From Pseudomonas nitroreducens (GTDB lineage Bacteria; Pseudomonadota; Gammaproteobacteria; Pseudomonadales; Pseudomonadaceae), in assembly GCF_024170165.1 (NCBI RefSeq), contig NZ_JALJXP010000002.1:124001-188000 (forward strand): 64,000 bases of DNA. The letters run 5' to 3'. Under the pieces are notes generated by a model. That model worked only from the letters and a program-made list of their open reading frames with translations. It searched no databases and was not told the DNA's origin. A program made the translations under genes and the position numbers. Below, one piece after another: positions 34,393 through 42,196 of this stretch (position 1 is the stretch's first letter; each line of letters starts with the position of its first letter).

Positions 34393-34404
34393 GGCGGCGA
34401 TGCT

Positions 34405-34818
34405 TCAGAAATCCACCTTCCCCCGCCCCGCCTTGATCGCCCCGCGCTTGCTCTTGCCTTCCAGCCGGCGCGTCTTCGAACCCAGCGTCGGCCTGGTCGG
34501 GCGGCGCTTCTTCTCCACCTTCGCGACGCTGCGGATCAACTCCGCCAGGCGGTTCAGCGCGTCCTCGCGGTTCTGCTCCTGGGTGCGGTACTGCTGCGCC
34601 TTGATCACCACCACGCCGTCGCTGGTGAGGCGCTGGTCGCTGAGGGCCAGCAGGCGTTCCTTGTAGAACTCCGGCAGGGAGGAGGCGCGCACGTCGAAAC
34701 GCAGGTGCACGGCGCTGGACACCTTGTTGACGTTCTGCCCGCCGGCGCCCTGGGCACGGATGGCGTTCAGCTCGATCTCGGCGTCGGGAATCTGCACGGT
34801 ATTGGAAATCTGCAGCAT
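34405..34818 (-). CDS. arfB: alternative ribosome-rescue factor ArfB (peptidyl-tRNA hydrolase)
   Basis: Hydrolyses peptidyl-tRNA on ribosomes stalled without a stop codon. 137 residues, typical length. GGQ catalytic motif in [25 protein letters not shown] (GGQ at about 26-28) and a basic C-terminal tail ([33 protein letters not shown]) that enters the empty mRNA channel. Start [19 protein letters not shown]. It begins the block that I recall as PA0868 downwards in P. aeruginosa. Confidence 0.95.
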   Translation of the reverse strand: MLQISNTVQIPDAEIELNAIRAQGAGGQNVNKVSSAVHLRFDVRASSLPEFYKERLLALSDQRLTSDGVVVIKAQQYRTQEQNREDALNRLAELIRSVAKVEKKRRPTRPTLGSKTRRLEGKSKRGAIKAGRGKVDF

Positions 34819-34928
34819 GGAGAGGATTCAACGGGGAAATGATGATCAGGATACCGCGCACCGCGACGCCTGTCGCGAAGCCTTCCAGTTCGCCGCGGAG
34901 CGCCCGTTCCTGACTTTCGCGTCAATTT

Positions 34929-34950
34929 TTGTATACGGATTTGTGTACAA
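34929..34950. promoter_or_regulatory. TTGTATAC-N6-GTGTACAA dyad before the Tsx-like porin
   Basis: Near-perfect eight-base inverted repeat (one mismatch) in an AT-rich stretch 118 bases before the porin start. GntR-type regulators of purine or nucleoside catabolism bind similar gtatac-centred sites; identity of the regulator is not known. Confidence 0.45.
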
Positions 34951-35068
34951 GTTTTTCTTGCAATGTCGGCAATTCACCATTAGAACCCAGCCTGTCACCG
35001 ACCGCAGTTCCGCCTGCGGGACGCCGGCCCCGAAGCCACGAAAAACAAGAACAATACAGAGGTGCAGC

Positions 35069-35986
35069 ATGGTTTCATCCGCGATGACGGCCTTTGGCGC
35101 CGCCCGCCCCCAACTGCGTTCCAGCCGCCGCCTGAGCAACGGCCGCCGGTTCGCCCTCGGTACCGCGCTGGTGCTTGCCCCGCTGGGCATGGCGCAGGCC
35201 GATGACGACGATCGCTTCTTCGAGTGGACCAGCAATACCCTCGGGTACCGTTACGGTAAGGGCTTCACCAACCCGAACAACCCGCACGACATCAGCAAGA
35301 ACATCTTCAGCTTCAGTCACGCCGACGGTTACCGCTACGGCAGCAACTTCTTCCATCTCGACGTGCTGGAGTCCGACAGCAATGACCCGCGCAAGGGCAC
35401 CGACCACGGCAGCAGCGAGGTCTATGGGGTATTCCGCAGCCAGCTGTTCGCCTCGCGGGTGTTCGACCTGCCACAGGGCAAGGGTCTGGTGAAGGACCAC
35501 GCCTTCACCTTCGGCTTCGACGCCAGCCGCAACAACAACCTCGGCTCGGCGAAGAAACGCGCGCTGGTGTTCGGCCCCACCATCAAGTTCAACAGCCCCG
35601 GCGTACTCGACCTGTCGCTGTTCTACTACCGCGAGAAGAACCACTCCGGCATCCCCAACGTGAAGCACCCGGACCACACCTTCGACACCACCTACATGGT
35701 CAACCTGACCTGGCTGCGGCCGTTCCAGCTGGGCGACCACGGGGCGAAGTTCCAGGGCTTCCTGAACTACACCGGGGAGAAGGGCGAGGATTACAACGAC
35801 AACGACACCGCGCCGGAAACGCTGGTGCGTACCTCGCTGATGTTCGCCCCCCTGCCCGGCACCAAGCGCCAGCCGAACCTGTGGGTCGGCGTGGGCTACG
35901 AGTACTGGCACAACAAGTTCGGCGTGGACGGCGGACGCGGCACGCGCACCTCGACGCCGACGGTGAACCTGGAGTTCACCTTCTAG
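35069..35986 (+). CDS. outer-membrane nucleoside-specific channel (Tsx/OmpK family)
   Basis: Outer-membrane beta-barrel of the Channel_Tsx family, expected to let nucleosides through. 305 residues from ATG 35069 (AGAGG upstream). N-terminus is a long basic leader (about 27 residues) then RRFALGTALVLAPLGMAQA, a signal-peptide core with AQA cleavage. The mature protein has alternating aromatic beta strands, FFEWTSNTLGYRYGKGFTNPNNPHDISKNIFSFSHADGYRYGSNFFHLDVLES, SSEVYGVFRSQLF and ends in the outer-membrane signature NLEFTF with C-terminal Phe. No nucleoside catabolic genes nearby. Confidence 0.88.
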   Translation: MVSSAMTAFGAARPQLRSSRRLSNGRRFALGTALVLAPLGMAQADDDDRFFEWTSNTLGYRYGKGFTNPNNPHDISKNIFSFSHADGYRYGSNFFHLDVLESDSNDPRKGTDHGSSEVYGVFRSQLFASRVFDLPQGKGLVKDHAFTFGFDASRNNNLGSAKKRALVFGPTIKFNSPGVLDLSLFYYREKNHSGIPNVKHPDHTFDTTYMVNLTWLRPFQLGDHGAKFQGFLNYTGEKGEDYNDNDTAPETLVRTSLMFAPLPGTKRQPNLWVGVGYEYWHNKFGVDGGRGTRTSTPTVNLEFTF

Positions 35987-36041
35987 CGGCAGGTGTGGCG
36001 GCTGTTCGCCCAACGCCAATCTCGCGAATCGAACGCGAATG

Positions 36042-36070
36042 AAAAAGCCCGGCATCTGCCGGGCTTCTTC
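36042..36070. terminator. bidirectional terminator between porin and mliC
   Basis: AAGCCCGGC-atct-GCCGGGCTT, nine-base perfect stem with A-run on the left and a T-rich right side. Serves both convergent genes. Confidence 0.8.
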
Positions 36071-36091
36071 GTTCGGGTGCTACAAGAACAA

Positions 36092-36469
36092 TCAGTTCTC
36101 CTTGCAGGCCACGCCGTCGGCGGGCTCGCCGCCTTTCCAGTCCTTGTACAGGGTGGCGTCTTCGCCCTTGGTCCACCACACGTACTGGCCTGCCGCATAA
36201 CGCGCTCCGGAGGCGGAGATGACGTTGGCGAAGACCAGGCTGGAGGCGTCGCTCACCGGCACCACGGCCAGGCTGTTGTCGCCCTTGTTCAGGTACTGCA
36301 CGCTGATCTTGCGGCCGTCCTCGCACTTGTACGAGACGCTGCGCGAATCCAGTTTGGCGTCACCGGGCAGGACCAGTGCATCGACCTGGGGTGCTTTCTT
36401 TTCCTCGCCGCCGCAGGCGACGAGAAGGACCGGCACGGCGGCCGCGAGCAGCCAAAGTGCTTTTTTCAT
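36092..36469 (-). CDS. mliC: membrane-bound C-type lysozyme inhibitor MliC (lipoprotein)
   Basis: Outer-membrane lipoprotein that blocks c-type lysozyme. 125 residues from ATG 36469 (GGGAT upstream); a longer frame to 36502 is less likely. Signal MKKALWLLAAAVPVLLVAC with lipobox LVAC, Cys19 the lipidated residue. MliC domain: VSYKCEDGRKISVQYLN, NVISASGARYAAGQYVWWTKGEDATLYKDW; cysteines in YKCED and VACKEN fit the family disulphide. As recalled, mliC lies near hpd in P. aeruginosa too. Confidence 0.93.
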   Translation of the reverse strand: MKKALWLLAAAVPVLLVACGGEEKKAPQVDALVLPGDAKLDSRSVSYKCEDGRKISVQYLNKGDNSLAVVPVSDASSLVFANVISASGARYAAGQYVWWTKGEDATLYKDWKGGEPADGVACKEN

Positions 36470-36586
36470 GAGTATCCCTCTAACGAAAAATGGCCCGGTC
36501 ACTCTAGGAAAGGTCGGGGCGCACGGTCAATCACGGGCGGCCCGTCTCAAAGTCGGGCGGCGGAGCTGTGACCTCGACAGCCGGGT

Positions 36587-37228
36587 TCACTGGGCGTCGG
36601 GCTGCACCTCGGGAGCGGCCTGCTGGAAGGCTTCGAGGGATTCGCAGCGCGCGGCGATGGCGAGCAGGCGCGGGCAAGCGGAGAGGTCACAGTCGAAGCG
36701 GCGGGCGTTGTACAGCTGGGGAATCAGGCAGGCCTCGAAGTAGCCGGGCCGCTCACCCAGGGACAGCGGGCCGGTCCAGTGGGCGACGCCCTCTTCCACC
36801 GCATGCAGGCCGGTTTCGACCCAGTGGCGGATCCAGGCATTCTTCGCCTCGTCCACCACACCCAGCGGGCCGCTGAGGTACTGCAGCACGCGCAGGTTGT
36901 TCAGCGGGTGGATGTCGCAGGCGATGTGCAGGGACAGCGCGCGAACCTGCGCACGTTGCAGCGCATCGCGCGGCAGCAGGCCGGGTTGCGGATGGGTTTC
37001 GTCGAGGTATTCGAGGATGGCCAGGGACTGGGCGATGCGCGCGTCACCATCCACCAGCAACGGCACCAGCTCCTGCGGGTTGAGCGAGCGGTAGTCGGCG
37101 GCGTGCTGCTGCCCGCCGTCCTTCACCAGGTGCACCGGGACCTGGCGGTAGGCCAGGCCCTTGAGCCCGAGGGCGATGCGCACGCGGTAGGCGGCACTGG
37201 AGCGCCAGTAGGAATACAGGGTGAGCAT
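36587..37228 (-). CDS. maiA: maleylacetoacetate isomerase (zeta-class GST)
   Basis: Converts maleylacetoacetate to fumarylacetoacetate in tyrosine/phenylalanine degradation. 213 residues. Thioredoxin-like N-terminal domain with the zeta-class signature YSYWRSSAAYRVRIALGLKGL (Ser-Ser-Ala active-site motif at about 9-12), NPQELVPLLVDGDARIAQSLAILEYLDE; helical C-terminal domain with HIACDIHPLNNLRVLQYL. It follows hpd by 52 bases on the same strand, so the two are probably one operon. The usual Pseudomonas partners hmgA and fahA are not in the window. Confidence 0.94.
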   Translation of the reverse strand: MLTLYSYWRSSAAYRVRIALGLKGLAYRQVPVHLVKDGGQQHAADYRSLNPQELVPLLVDGDARIAQSLAILEYLDETHPQPGLLPRDALQRAQVRALSLHIACDIHPLNNLRVLQYLSGPLGVVDEAKNAWIRHWVETGLHAVEEGVAHWTGPLSLGERPGYFEACLIPQLYNARRFDCDLSACPRLLAIAARCESLEAFQQAAPEVQPDAQ

Positions 37229-37280
37229 GGCGGTTCTCCGCGAGCGGCCACGCGAGCTGCGCGGCCACCCGGCAAGCGCG

Positions 37281-38363
37281 TTACTGGTCGGAGATCACGC
37301 CACGGCGAATCTGGTCTTCCTCGATGGATTCGAACAGGGCCTTGAAGTTGCCCTCGCCGAAGCCCTGGTTGCCCTTGCGCTGGATGATCTCGAAGAAGAT
37401 CGGGCCGATCACCGTGTTGGTGAATATCTGCAGCAGGATACCGTCGTCGCCCGGCGCGCCATCGATGAGGATGTTCAGCTCGCGCAATTGCTGCAGCGGC
37501 TCGCCGTGACCGGCGACGCGGGTGTCGACCTTGGCGTAGTAGGTGTCCGGAGTGCTCATGAAGTCCACGCCGTTGGCGCGCAACTGGCGCACGGTGGCGT
37601 AGATGTCCTCGGTGGTCAGGGCGATGTGCTGGATGCCCTCGCCGTGGTATTCGCGGATGAATTCCTCGATCTGCGACTTGTCGTCCGCCGACTCGTTGAT
37701 CGGGATGCGGATCTTGCCGCAGGGCGCGGTCATGGCGCGGGACAGCAGGCCGGTGAGCTTGCCTTCGATGTCGAAGTAGCGGATCTCGCGGAAGTTGGCG
37801 ATGCGCTCGTAGAAACCGGACCAGACGTCCATCTGGCCGCGCTTGACGTTGTGGGTCAGGTGGTCGATGCACAGCAGGCCGACGGCGTTGTCGTTGGCGC
37901 TGCGGCCTTCGATGAACTCGAAGTCGACGTCATAGATGCTCTTGTCGCCATAACGGTCGACGAGATACAGCAGCGAACCGCCGATACCTTCGACGCAGGG
38001 GATGTTCAGCTCGCCGAAGTTGGCGTGGCTGCCCACCAGTTTCGCGCCCTGGGATTCGACGTAGGCAGCGGCCTGCGCTGCGTTCTTCACCCGGAAGGCC
38101 ATGGCGCAGGCGCTCGGGCCATGCTTTTTGGCGAACTCGTGGACGTGGCCGGTGGGGCTGCCGTTGAGCACGATGTTGATGTCGTTCTGCTGGAACAGGA
38201 AGACTTCCTTGGAACGGTGCTTGGCGGTCTCGGTGAAGCCCATGCCGGTGAACAGCTGGCGCAGTTGCTGGATGCCCTGGGCGTCGGGGGCGGTGAATTC
38301 GACGAACTCGAAGCCGTCGGTGCCGATGGGGTTGTGCTGTTCGATCTTGGTCACGGCGTTCAT
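37281..38363 (-). CDS. hpd: 4-hydroxyphenylpyruvate dioxygenase
   Basis: Fe(II) enzyme turning 4-hydroxyphenylpyruvate into homogentisate, the entry to the homogentisate pathway. 360 residues, family length. The metal ligands are visible in CIDHLTHNVKRGQM (first His), GIQHIALTTEDI (second His) and GPIFFEIIQRKGNQGFGEGNFKALFESIE (Glu). N-terminal vicinal-oxygen-chelate half also intact (GFEFVEFTAPD). Operon with maiA; divergent AraC regulator 293 bases upstream may control it (inference). Confidence 0.97.
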   Translation of the reverse strand: MNAVTKIEQHNPIGTDGFEFVEFTAPDAQGIQQLRQLFTGMGFTETAKHRSKEVFLFQQNDINIVLNGSPTGHVHEFAKKHGPSACAMAFRVKNAAQAAAYVESQGAKLVGSHANFGELNIPCVEGIGGSLLYLVDRYGDKSIYDVDFEFIEGRSANDNAVGLLCIDHLTHNVKRGQMDVWSGFYERIANFREIRYFDIEGKLTGLLSRAMTAPCGKIRIPINESADDKSQIEEFIREYHGEGIQHIALTTEDIYATVRQLRANGVDFMSTPDTYYAKVDTRVAGHGEPLQQLRELNILIDGAPGDDGILLQIFTNTVIGPIFFEIIQRKGNQGFGEGNFKALFESIEEDQIRRGVISDQ

Positions 38364-38656
38364 CCGGCCTCCTCGTTGTCATTATCGGCTGGCTCGGCTC
38401 GGGGCCGTCCAGGCGTCTGGAATGCCTCCATCTCAACTGTCGCGGGGCTTTGGAACAAGCAGGACAATGGCCACTCCGCGCTTGATTGCACAGCGAGCCC
38501 GGCAAGAAATCCTTACACCCCCCAAAGACCCATGCGGCATGCCGCCACACCGTAAAGAATTCGTGACAAGGTGGTGCGCCAGCCTGCCAGCCCGCTCTCG
38601 TCAGGGCGCCGTGCGGCGGCTACCATGCGGCCCATCTCCCCTGCCCGAATCGGACT

Positions 38657-39436
38657 ATGGCCCGCACTACGGCCCGCGCCGCTCCCCCTGATTTCGAAGC
38701 TACCCCGGCGACCCTGCGTGCCCTGGCCCGCAGCTACCCGCGCGGCCTGCACATCGAGCCGCACTCCCACGACTGGGGGCAGGTGCTCTATGCCATGTCC
38801 GGGGTGATGTGGCTGGAGACGCCCTCCGAAGCGCTGCTGGTGCCGCCCAACCGCGCCGTCTGGCTGCCGCCGCAGGTGCCCCATGGCATCCGCGTGGTCA
38901 GTGAGTTGCAGATGCGCAACATCTACCTGCGACCGGGGACGGCGGATTCCCTTGGCGAGCAGGTGCAGGCGTTCGAAGTCGGCGGACTGCTGCGCGAGCT
39001 GATCGTCCGGCTGGTGGAGCACGAGCGCGAGCCGGACACCGATTATTACCAGGCACTGTCGCAACTGGCCGTGCTGGAACTGCAACGCGCGCGCAGCCTG
39101 CTATTGCGTGTGCCGCTGCCGGACGACTCCGACCGCCGTCTGCTGAACCTGTGCCTGGCGGTGATGGCCGAGCCGAGCCAGGAGATTTCCTTCGAGCAGC
39201 ATGCCGCCGACGCCGGCGCCAGCGTGCGTACGCTTGCCCGCCTGTTCACACGCAGCCTGGGCATGGGCTTTGCCCAGTGGCGCCGGCAGGTGCAGCTGGC
39301 CACGGCAGTGGCGCAACTCAACGAAGGCCTCGCGGTAAGCCAGATCGCCCATGGACTGGGGTATCAGCCGGGGAGCTTCAGCGAGATGTTCCGGCGGGAA
39401 CTGGGGGTGGCGCCGTCGGAGTATTGCGCCAAGTGA
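38657..39436 (+). CDS. AraC-family regulator with cupin N-terminal domain
   Basis: 259-residue regulator. Cupin-type sensor in the first 110 residues (PRGLHIEPHSHDWGQVLYAMSGVMWLETPSEALLVPPNRAVWLPPQVPHGIRV, with metal-type histidines HIEPHSHDW), AraC HTH pair at about 165-255 (FEQHAADAGASVRTLARLFTRSLGMGFAQWRRQVQLATAVAQL and VSQIAHGLGYQPGSFSEMFRRELGVAPSEY). Divergent from hpd, as I recall for PA0864/PA0865. Confidence 0.92.
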   Translation: MARTTARAAPPDFEATPATLRALARSYPRGLHIEPHSHDWGQVLYAMSGVMWLETPSEALLVPPNRAVWLPPQVPHGIRVVSELQMRNIYLRPGTADSLGEQVQAFEVGGLLRELIVRLVEHEREPDTDYYQALSQLAVLELQRARSLLLRVPLPDDSDRRLLNLCLAVMAEPSQEISFEQHAADAGASVRTLARLFTRSLGMGFAQWRRQVQLATAVAQLNEGLAVSQIAHGLGYQPGSFSEMFRRELGVAPSEYCAK

Positions 39437-39452
39437 AGTTTGGCGTTGGCCG

Positions 39453-39476
39453 GTTCGCGAGCAAGCTCGCTCCTAC
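39453..39476. repeat. ttcgcgagcaagctcgctcc REP
   Basis: A single REP element between the AraC gene and structured repeat copy C, in the same relative place as the element at 10441 before copy A. Confidence 0.78.
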
Positions 39477-39495
39477 GAAAAGCAAAATGCCCTGA

Positions 39496-39530
<35 letters not shown>

Positions 39531-39532
<2 letters not shown>

Positions 39533-39846
39533 CGAAAGTCTTCCAGAGAAATACCCGCGCACTCCGAACTGCCCCGTTCAGGAGGCCTCGTTGAAGCGGA
39601 GTTTCAGGGGTTGAGCGGCATGGATGCCGCGAGAGCTGCGATGGGCCAGGGACGGCCCTTCGCGGCGTGCCCCTGGAACTTCGCTTCAACGAGGGAATTT
39701 TTCGCCTAAGCGAAAAACCGGATGTCCGGGGCAAGACCTTTGCCTACTTTGCGTCGTTTGGCAAAGTAGGTCGCCCGAGGGGGCGAAACCCAATACCTCC
39801 GCGCATGTCTATGCGACGCAGAAACACTCAAGCCGACGCAGCAGAC
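39531..39846 (+). repeat. structured long repeat, copy C
   Basis: Third copy. Outer 25-base arms at 39586-39610 and 39670-39694 pair throughout, two pairs being G-U. Inner hairpins are GCGGCAT-gg-ATGCCGC (a compensatory change against GCGACAT/ATGTCGC in A and B) and a CTGCGA/TCGCGG-flanked GGGCC/GGCCC stem. Then TTTTTCGC-ctaa-GCGAAAAA, CCGGA-tg-TCCGG and CCTACTTTGC/GCAAAGTAGG. It is in a 711-base gap between the AraC gene and xapX, with no other gene visible. Confidence 0.88.
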
Positions 39847-39913
39847 CTCCGACACCAGAGCAAAGCACCGGCCCTGCAGGCGGATCTCGGGCGGGGCCTG
39901 CTGCTGCAGGACC

Positions 39914-39990
39914 GTAGGGCGCATAACCCGGAACGGGTTGTCCGCCGATTACCTTGCGGCGGATAACGCTGGCGCGTTATGCACCCTACG
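39914..39990. repeat. gtagggcgcataacc-family repeat
   Basis: Full-length member: gtagggcgcataacccggaa ... ggcggataacgctggcgcgt and closing accctacg. Follows structured repeat copy C. Confidence 0.85.
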
Positions 39991-40147
39991 ATCTGGCCCC
40001 AGCCCTCTCCTGGGCCCGACACGCCCATCCAATACCCCCTGCCCACATCTGTCCGATATTCCGAAGCCAATGACCGGCGGCGCCCCGGCGCGGCTCCTAG
40101 ACTGGCTCCATTCCCGCCAGCCGCCGGAAGCCCCCGCGGAGTACAAG

Positions 40148-40309
40148 ATGAACTACCTGATATCCCTGGCCATCGGCATCAACGTCGGCCTCGCCTACCA
40201 CTTCCTCGACTTCCGCTCGCCAGCGCCGCCGCTGGTGGCGCTGGTCGGCCTGCTGGGCATGCAGATCGGCGAGAACGCCCTGCCGCTGCTGAACCGCTGG
40301 TTCCACTGA
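40148..40309 (+). CDS. XapX-domain small membrane protein
   Basis: 53 residues: MNYLISLAIGINVGLAYHFL ... PPLVALVGLLGMQIGENALPLL. Two hydrophobic segments, matching the XapX (DUF1427) family of small membrane proteins whose role is unknown. GGAG lies ten bases before the ATG; longer frames upstream pass through repeats and are rejected. It precedes the oxidoreductase gene by 37 bases on the same strand, suggesting cotranscription. Confidence 0.82.
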   Translation: MNYLISLAIGINVGLAYHFLDFRSPAPPLVALVGLLGMQIGENALPLLNRWFH

Positions 40310-40346
40310 CCCCCTCGTCTACCACTGATTGCCAAGGATCCGTGCC

Positions 40347-41303
40347 ATGAAAGCCCTGCAATTCGATCGCACCGGCGACCTCGCCGCCCTGAGCTTCATC
40401 GACATCAACGACCCGGTACCCGCCGCCGACGAAGTGCTGGTGGAAATCCACGCCGCCGGCCTGAACCCCAGCGACGTGAAGAACGTCCTCGGCCGCTTCC
40501 CCTACACCACCCTGCCCCGCGTTCCCGGCCGTGATTTCGCCGGCACCGTGGTGCAGGGCCCGGCCGAGCTGCTGGGTAAATCCGTCTGGGGCACCGGCCG
40601 CGGGCTGGGCTTCAGCCGTGACGGCAGCCACGCGCAGCTGATGAGCGTGCCGGCCGGCGGCGTGGCGCTGATGCCCGAGCGCATGAGCTTCGCCCAGGCC
40701 GCCAGCTGCGGCGTGCCCTTCACCACCGCCTGGGACGCGCTGGAGCGCAGCCAGGTCGGCGCCGGCACCCGCCTGCTGGTGATCGGCTCCGGCGCCGTCG
40801 GCGCGGCGGCCATTTCCCTGGCCAAGGCCCGTGGTGCCGAGGTGCTGGGGGCGGTTCGGCGCGCCGAGTCGCAGGCGGAACTGCAGGCCCAGAAGGTGCC
40901 GAGCATTCTGCTGGGCTCGACGGACACCCTGGCGGCGCAGGTGGAAGAACACTTCCCCGGCGGCGCCGAGGTGATCTTCGACACCACCGGTTTCTGGCTG
41001 CCGGCGGCGGTTTCCGCGCTGGCCACCTTCGGTCGCATCGCGATCATCGCCGCGCCGGTGGACGGTCACGTGCAGCTGCCGGCCCTGGCGCTGTATCGCC
41101 GTGGCGGCTCGGTGGTCGGAGTGAACTCGCTGCTGTACGACACGGTGGCCTGCGCCGCGATGCTGCGCCAGTTCGGCCAGTGGTTCGACGACGGCAGGCT
41201 GCCGCTGCCCACGGGCCTGCGCGAAGTACCGCTGAGCGAGGGGGTGCAGCGCTATCACGAGATCAACGAGGGGAGCAGCGAGAAGATCATTCTCGTGCCC
41301 TGA
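40347..41303 (+). CDS. zinc-less alcohol dehydrogenase / quinone oxidoreductase family (MDR)
   Basis: NADPH-dependent medium-chain oxidoreductase, 318 residues from ATG 40347 (AAGGATC upstream). GroES-like N-terminal domain (EVLVEIHAAGLNPSDVKNVLGRFPYTTLPRVPGRDFAGTV), Rossmann cofactor domain with LLVIGSGAVGAAAISLAKARGAEVLGAVRR. Catalytic-zinc cysteine/histidine pattern is absent, so it belongs to the quinone reductase / enoyl reductase side. Corresponds in position to PA0863 as recalled. Substrate unknown. Confidence 0.9.
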   Translation: MKALQFDRTGDLAALSFIDINDPVPAADEVLVEIHAAGLNPSDVKNVLGRFPYTTLPRVPGRDFAGTVVQGPAELLGKSVWGTGRGLGFSRDGSHAQLMSVPAGGVALMPERMSFAQAASCGVPFTTAWDALERSQVGAGTRLLVIGSGAVGAAAISLAKARGAEVLGAVRRAESQAELQAQKVPSILLGSTDTLAAQVEEHFPGGAEVIFDTTGFWLPAAVSALATFGRIAIIAAPVDGHVQLPALALYRRGGSVVGVNSLLYDTVACAAMLRQFGQWFDDGRLPLPTGLREVPLSEGVQRYHEINEGSSEKIILVP

Positions 41304-41331
41304 GTCGGGCCGCGGCTGTGAGGTTCGCCTC

Positions 41332-42120
41332 TCAGCCGGCTATCTGCATCGGCCCGCGCCGCACCTCACCCTGCACCTGCTCCAGCGCCAGGCACTGGTC
41401 GAGGAACAGGCGCATGTAGCCGTAGCTCTTGCAGATCGCCTCGCGCAGCGCCAGGCAGCGTGGCATGGCGAGTTGCGGACCGCAGAGGGTGCAGATGATC
41501 TCCAGGGCCTCCCAGGGATGATCGTCGTCGTAGCGGGCGTGCATCCTCAGCCAGCGCATGGCGTCCTTGCGGGTACCGGCAGGCAGGCTGCGTTCGTAGG
41601 TGTCGGTGGAGCAGACCAGCGCCGACCAGTCGCCGGTCGCGCCTTCGATGGCGTAGTTGGTGGCGGCCATGGCCAGCGCCAGCTCCTCGGTGGCGCAACT
41701 GTGCCAGCACCAGTGGCCGAGGGCGTGGAGTTCGGCAGGCACCAGCTGGGCCTTGAGCTCGGCCAGGGTCACGCCGTAGGCCTCGGCCCAGCGCACCCAG
41801 TAGTCGGCGTGGTTGAGCTCGACGCGGATATTGCGCATCAGCCAGCGCCGCGCCATGTCTTCGCCGGGGCTGCGGCCGAAACGGGTCTTGAGCAGGTTGT
41901 GGGACATGTACAGGGGGAACTGCTCCACCACCTGCCAGCCGCCGATGAGGAAGGCGCGCAGGGTCTGCCGGCTCAGCTGGCCGTCGCGCATGCGCGCATA
42001 GAGGGGATGCTCGACCACCGCCAGACGGCTGGTTTCGCACTCCTGCACCAGGCGCTGGGCCCAGTGCGGATAGCTGGAAAGCTCCTTGAGCGGCCCACTG
42101 CGAACAAAGGTGTCGTTCAT
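41332..42120 (-). CDS. TenA/PqqC-like iron-containing redox enzyme family protein
   Basis: All-helical heme-oxygenase-like-fold protein, 262 residues from ATG 42120 (GGAG upstream; an earlier ATG at 42147 is possible). TenA/PqqC-type features: LVQECETSRLAVVEHPLYARMRDGQLSRQTLRAFLIGGWQVVEQFPLYMSHNL, RRWLMRNIRVELNHADYWVRWAEAYG, HALGHWCWHSCATEELALAMAATNYAIEGATGDW and MHARYDDDHPWEALEII. Conserved acidic/His residues (ELNHADYW, HARYDDDHPWE) fit a di-iron or cofactor-binding site. Function unproven; probably not thiaminase TenA proper, since no thiamine genes are near. Confidence 0.8.
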   Translation of the reverse strand: MNDTFVRSGPLKELSSYPHWAQRLVQECETSRLAVVEHPLYARMRDGQLSRQTLRAFLIGGWQVVEQFPLYMSHNLLKTRFGRSPGEDMARRWLMRNIRVELNHADYWVRWAEAYGVTLAELKAQLVPAELHALGHWCWHSCATEELALAMAATNYAIEGATGDWSALVCSTDTYERSLPAGTRKDAMRWLRMHARYDDDHPWEALEIICTLCGPQLAMPRCLALREAICKSYGYMRLFLDQCLALEQVQGEVRRGPMQIAG

Positions 42121-42196
42121 CCAAGGCTCCGTTGCTGGTCGATCCATGCAAGCACCGGTAATTCAGGCCTCAGGTTAGTCCTGTCCTGGCTGCGCG

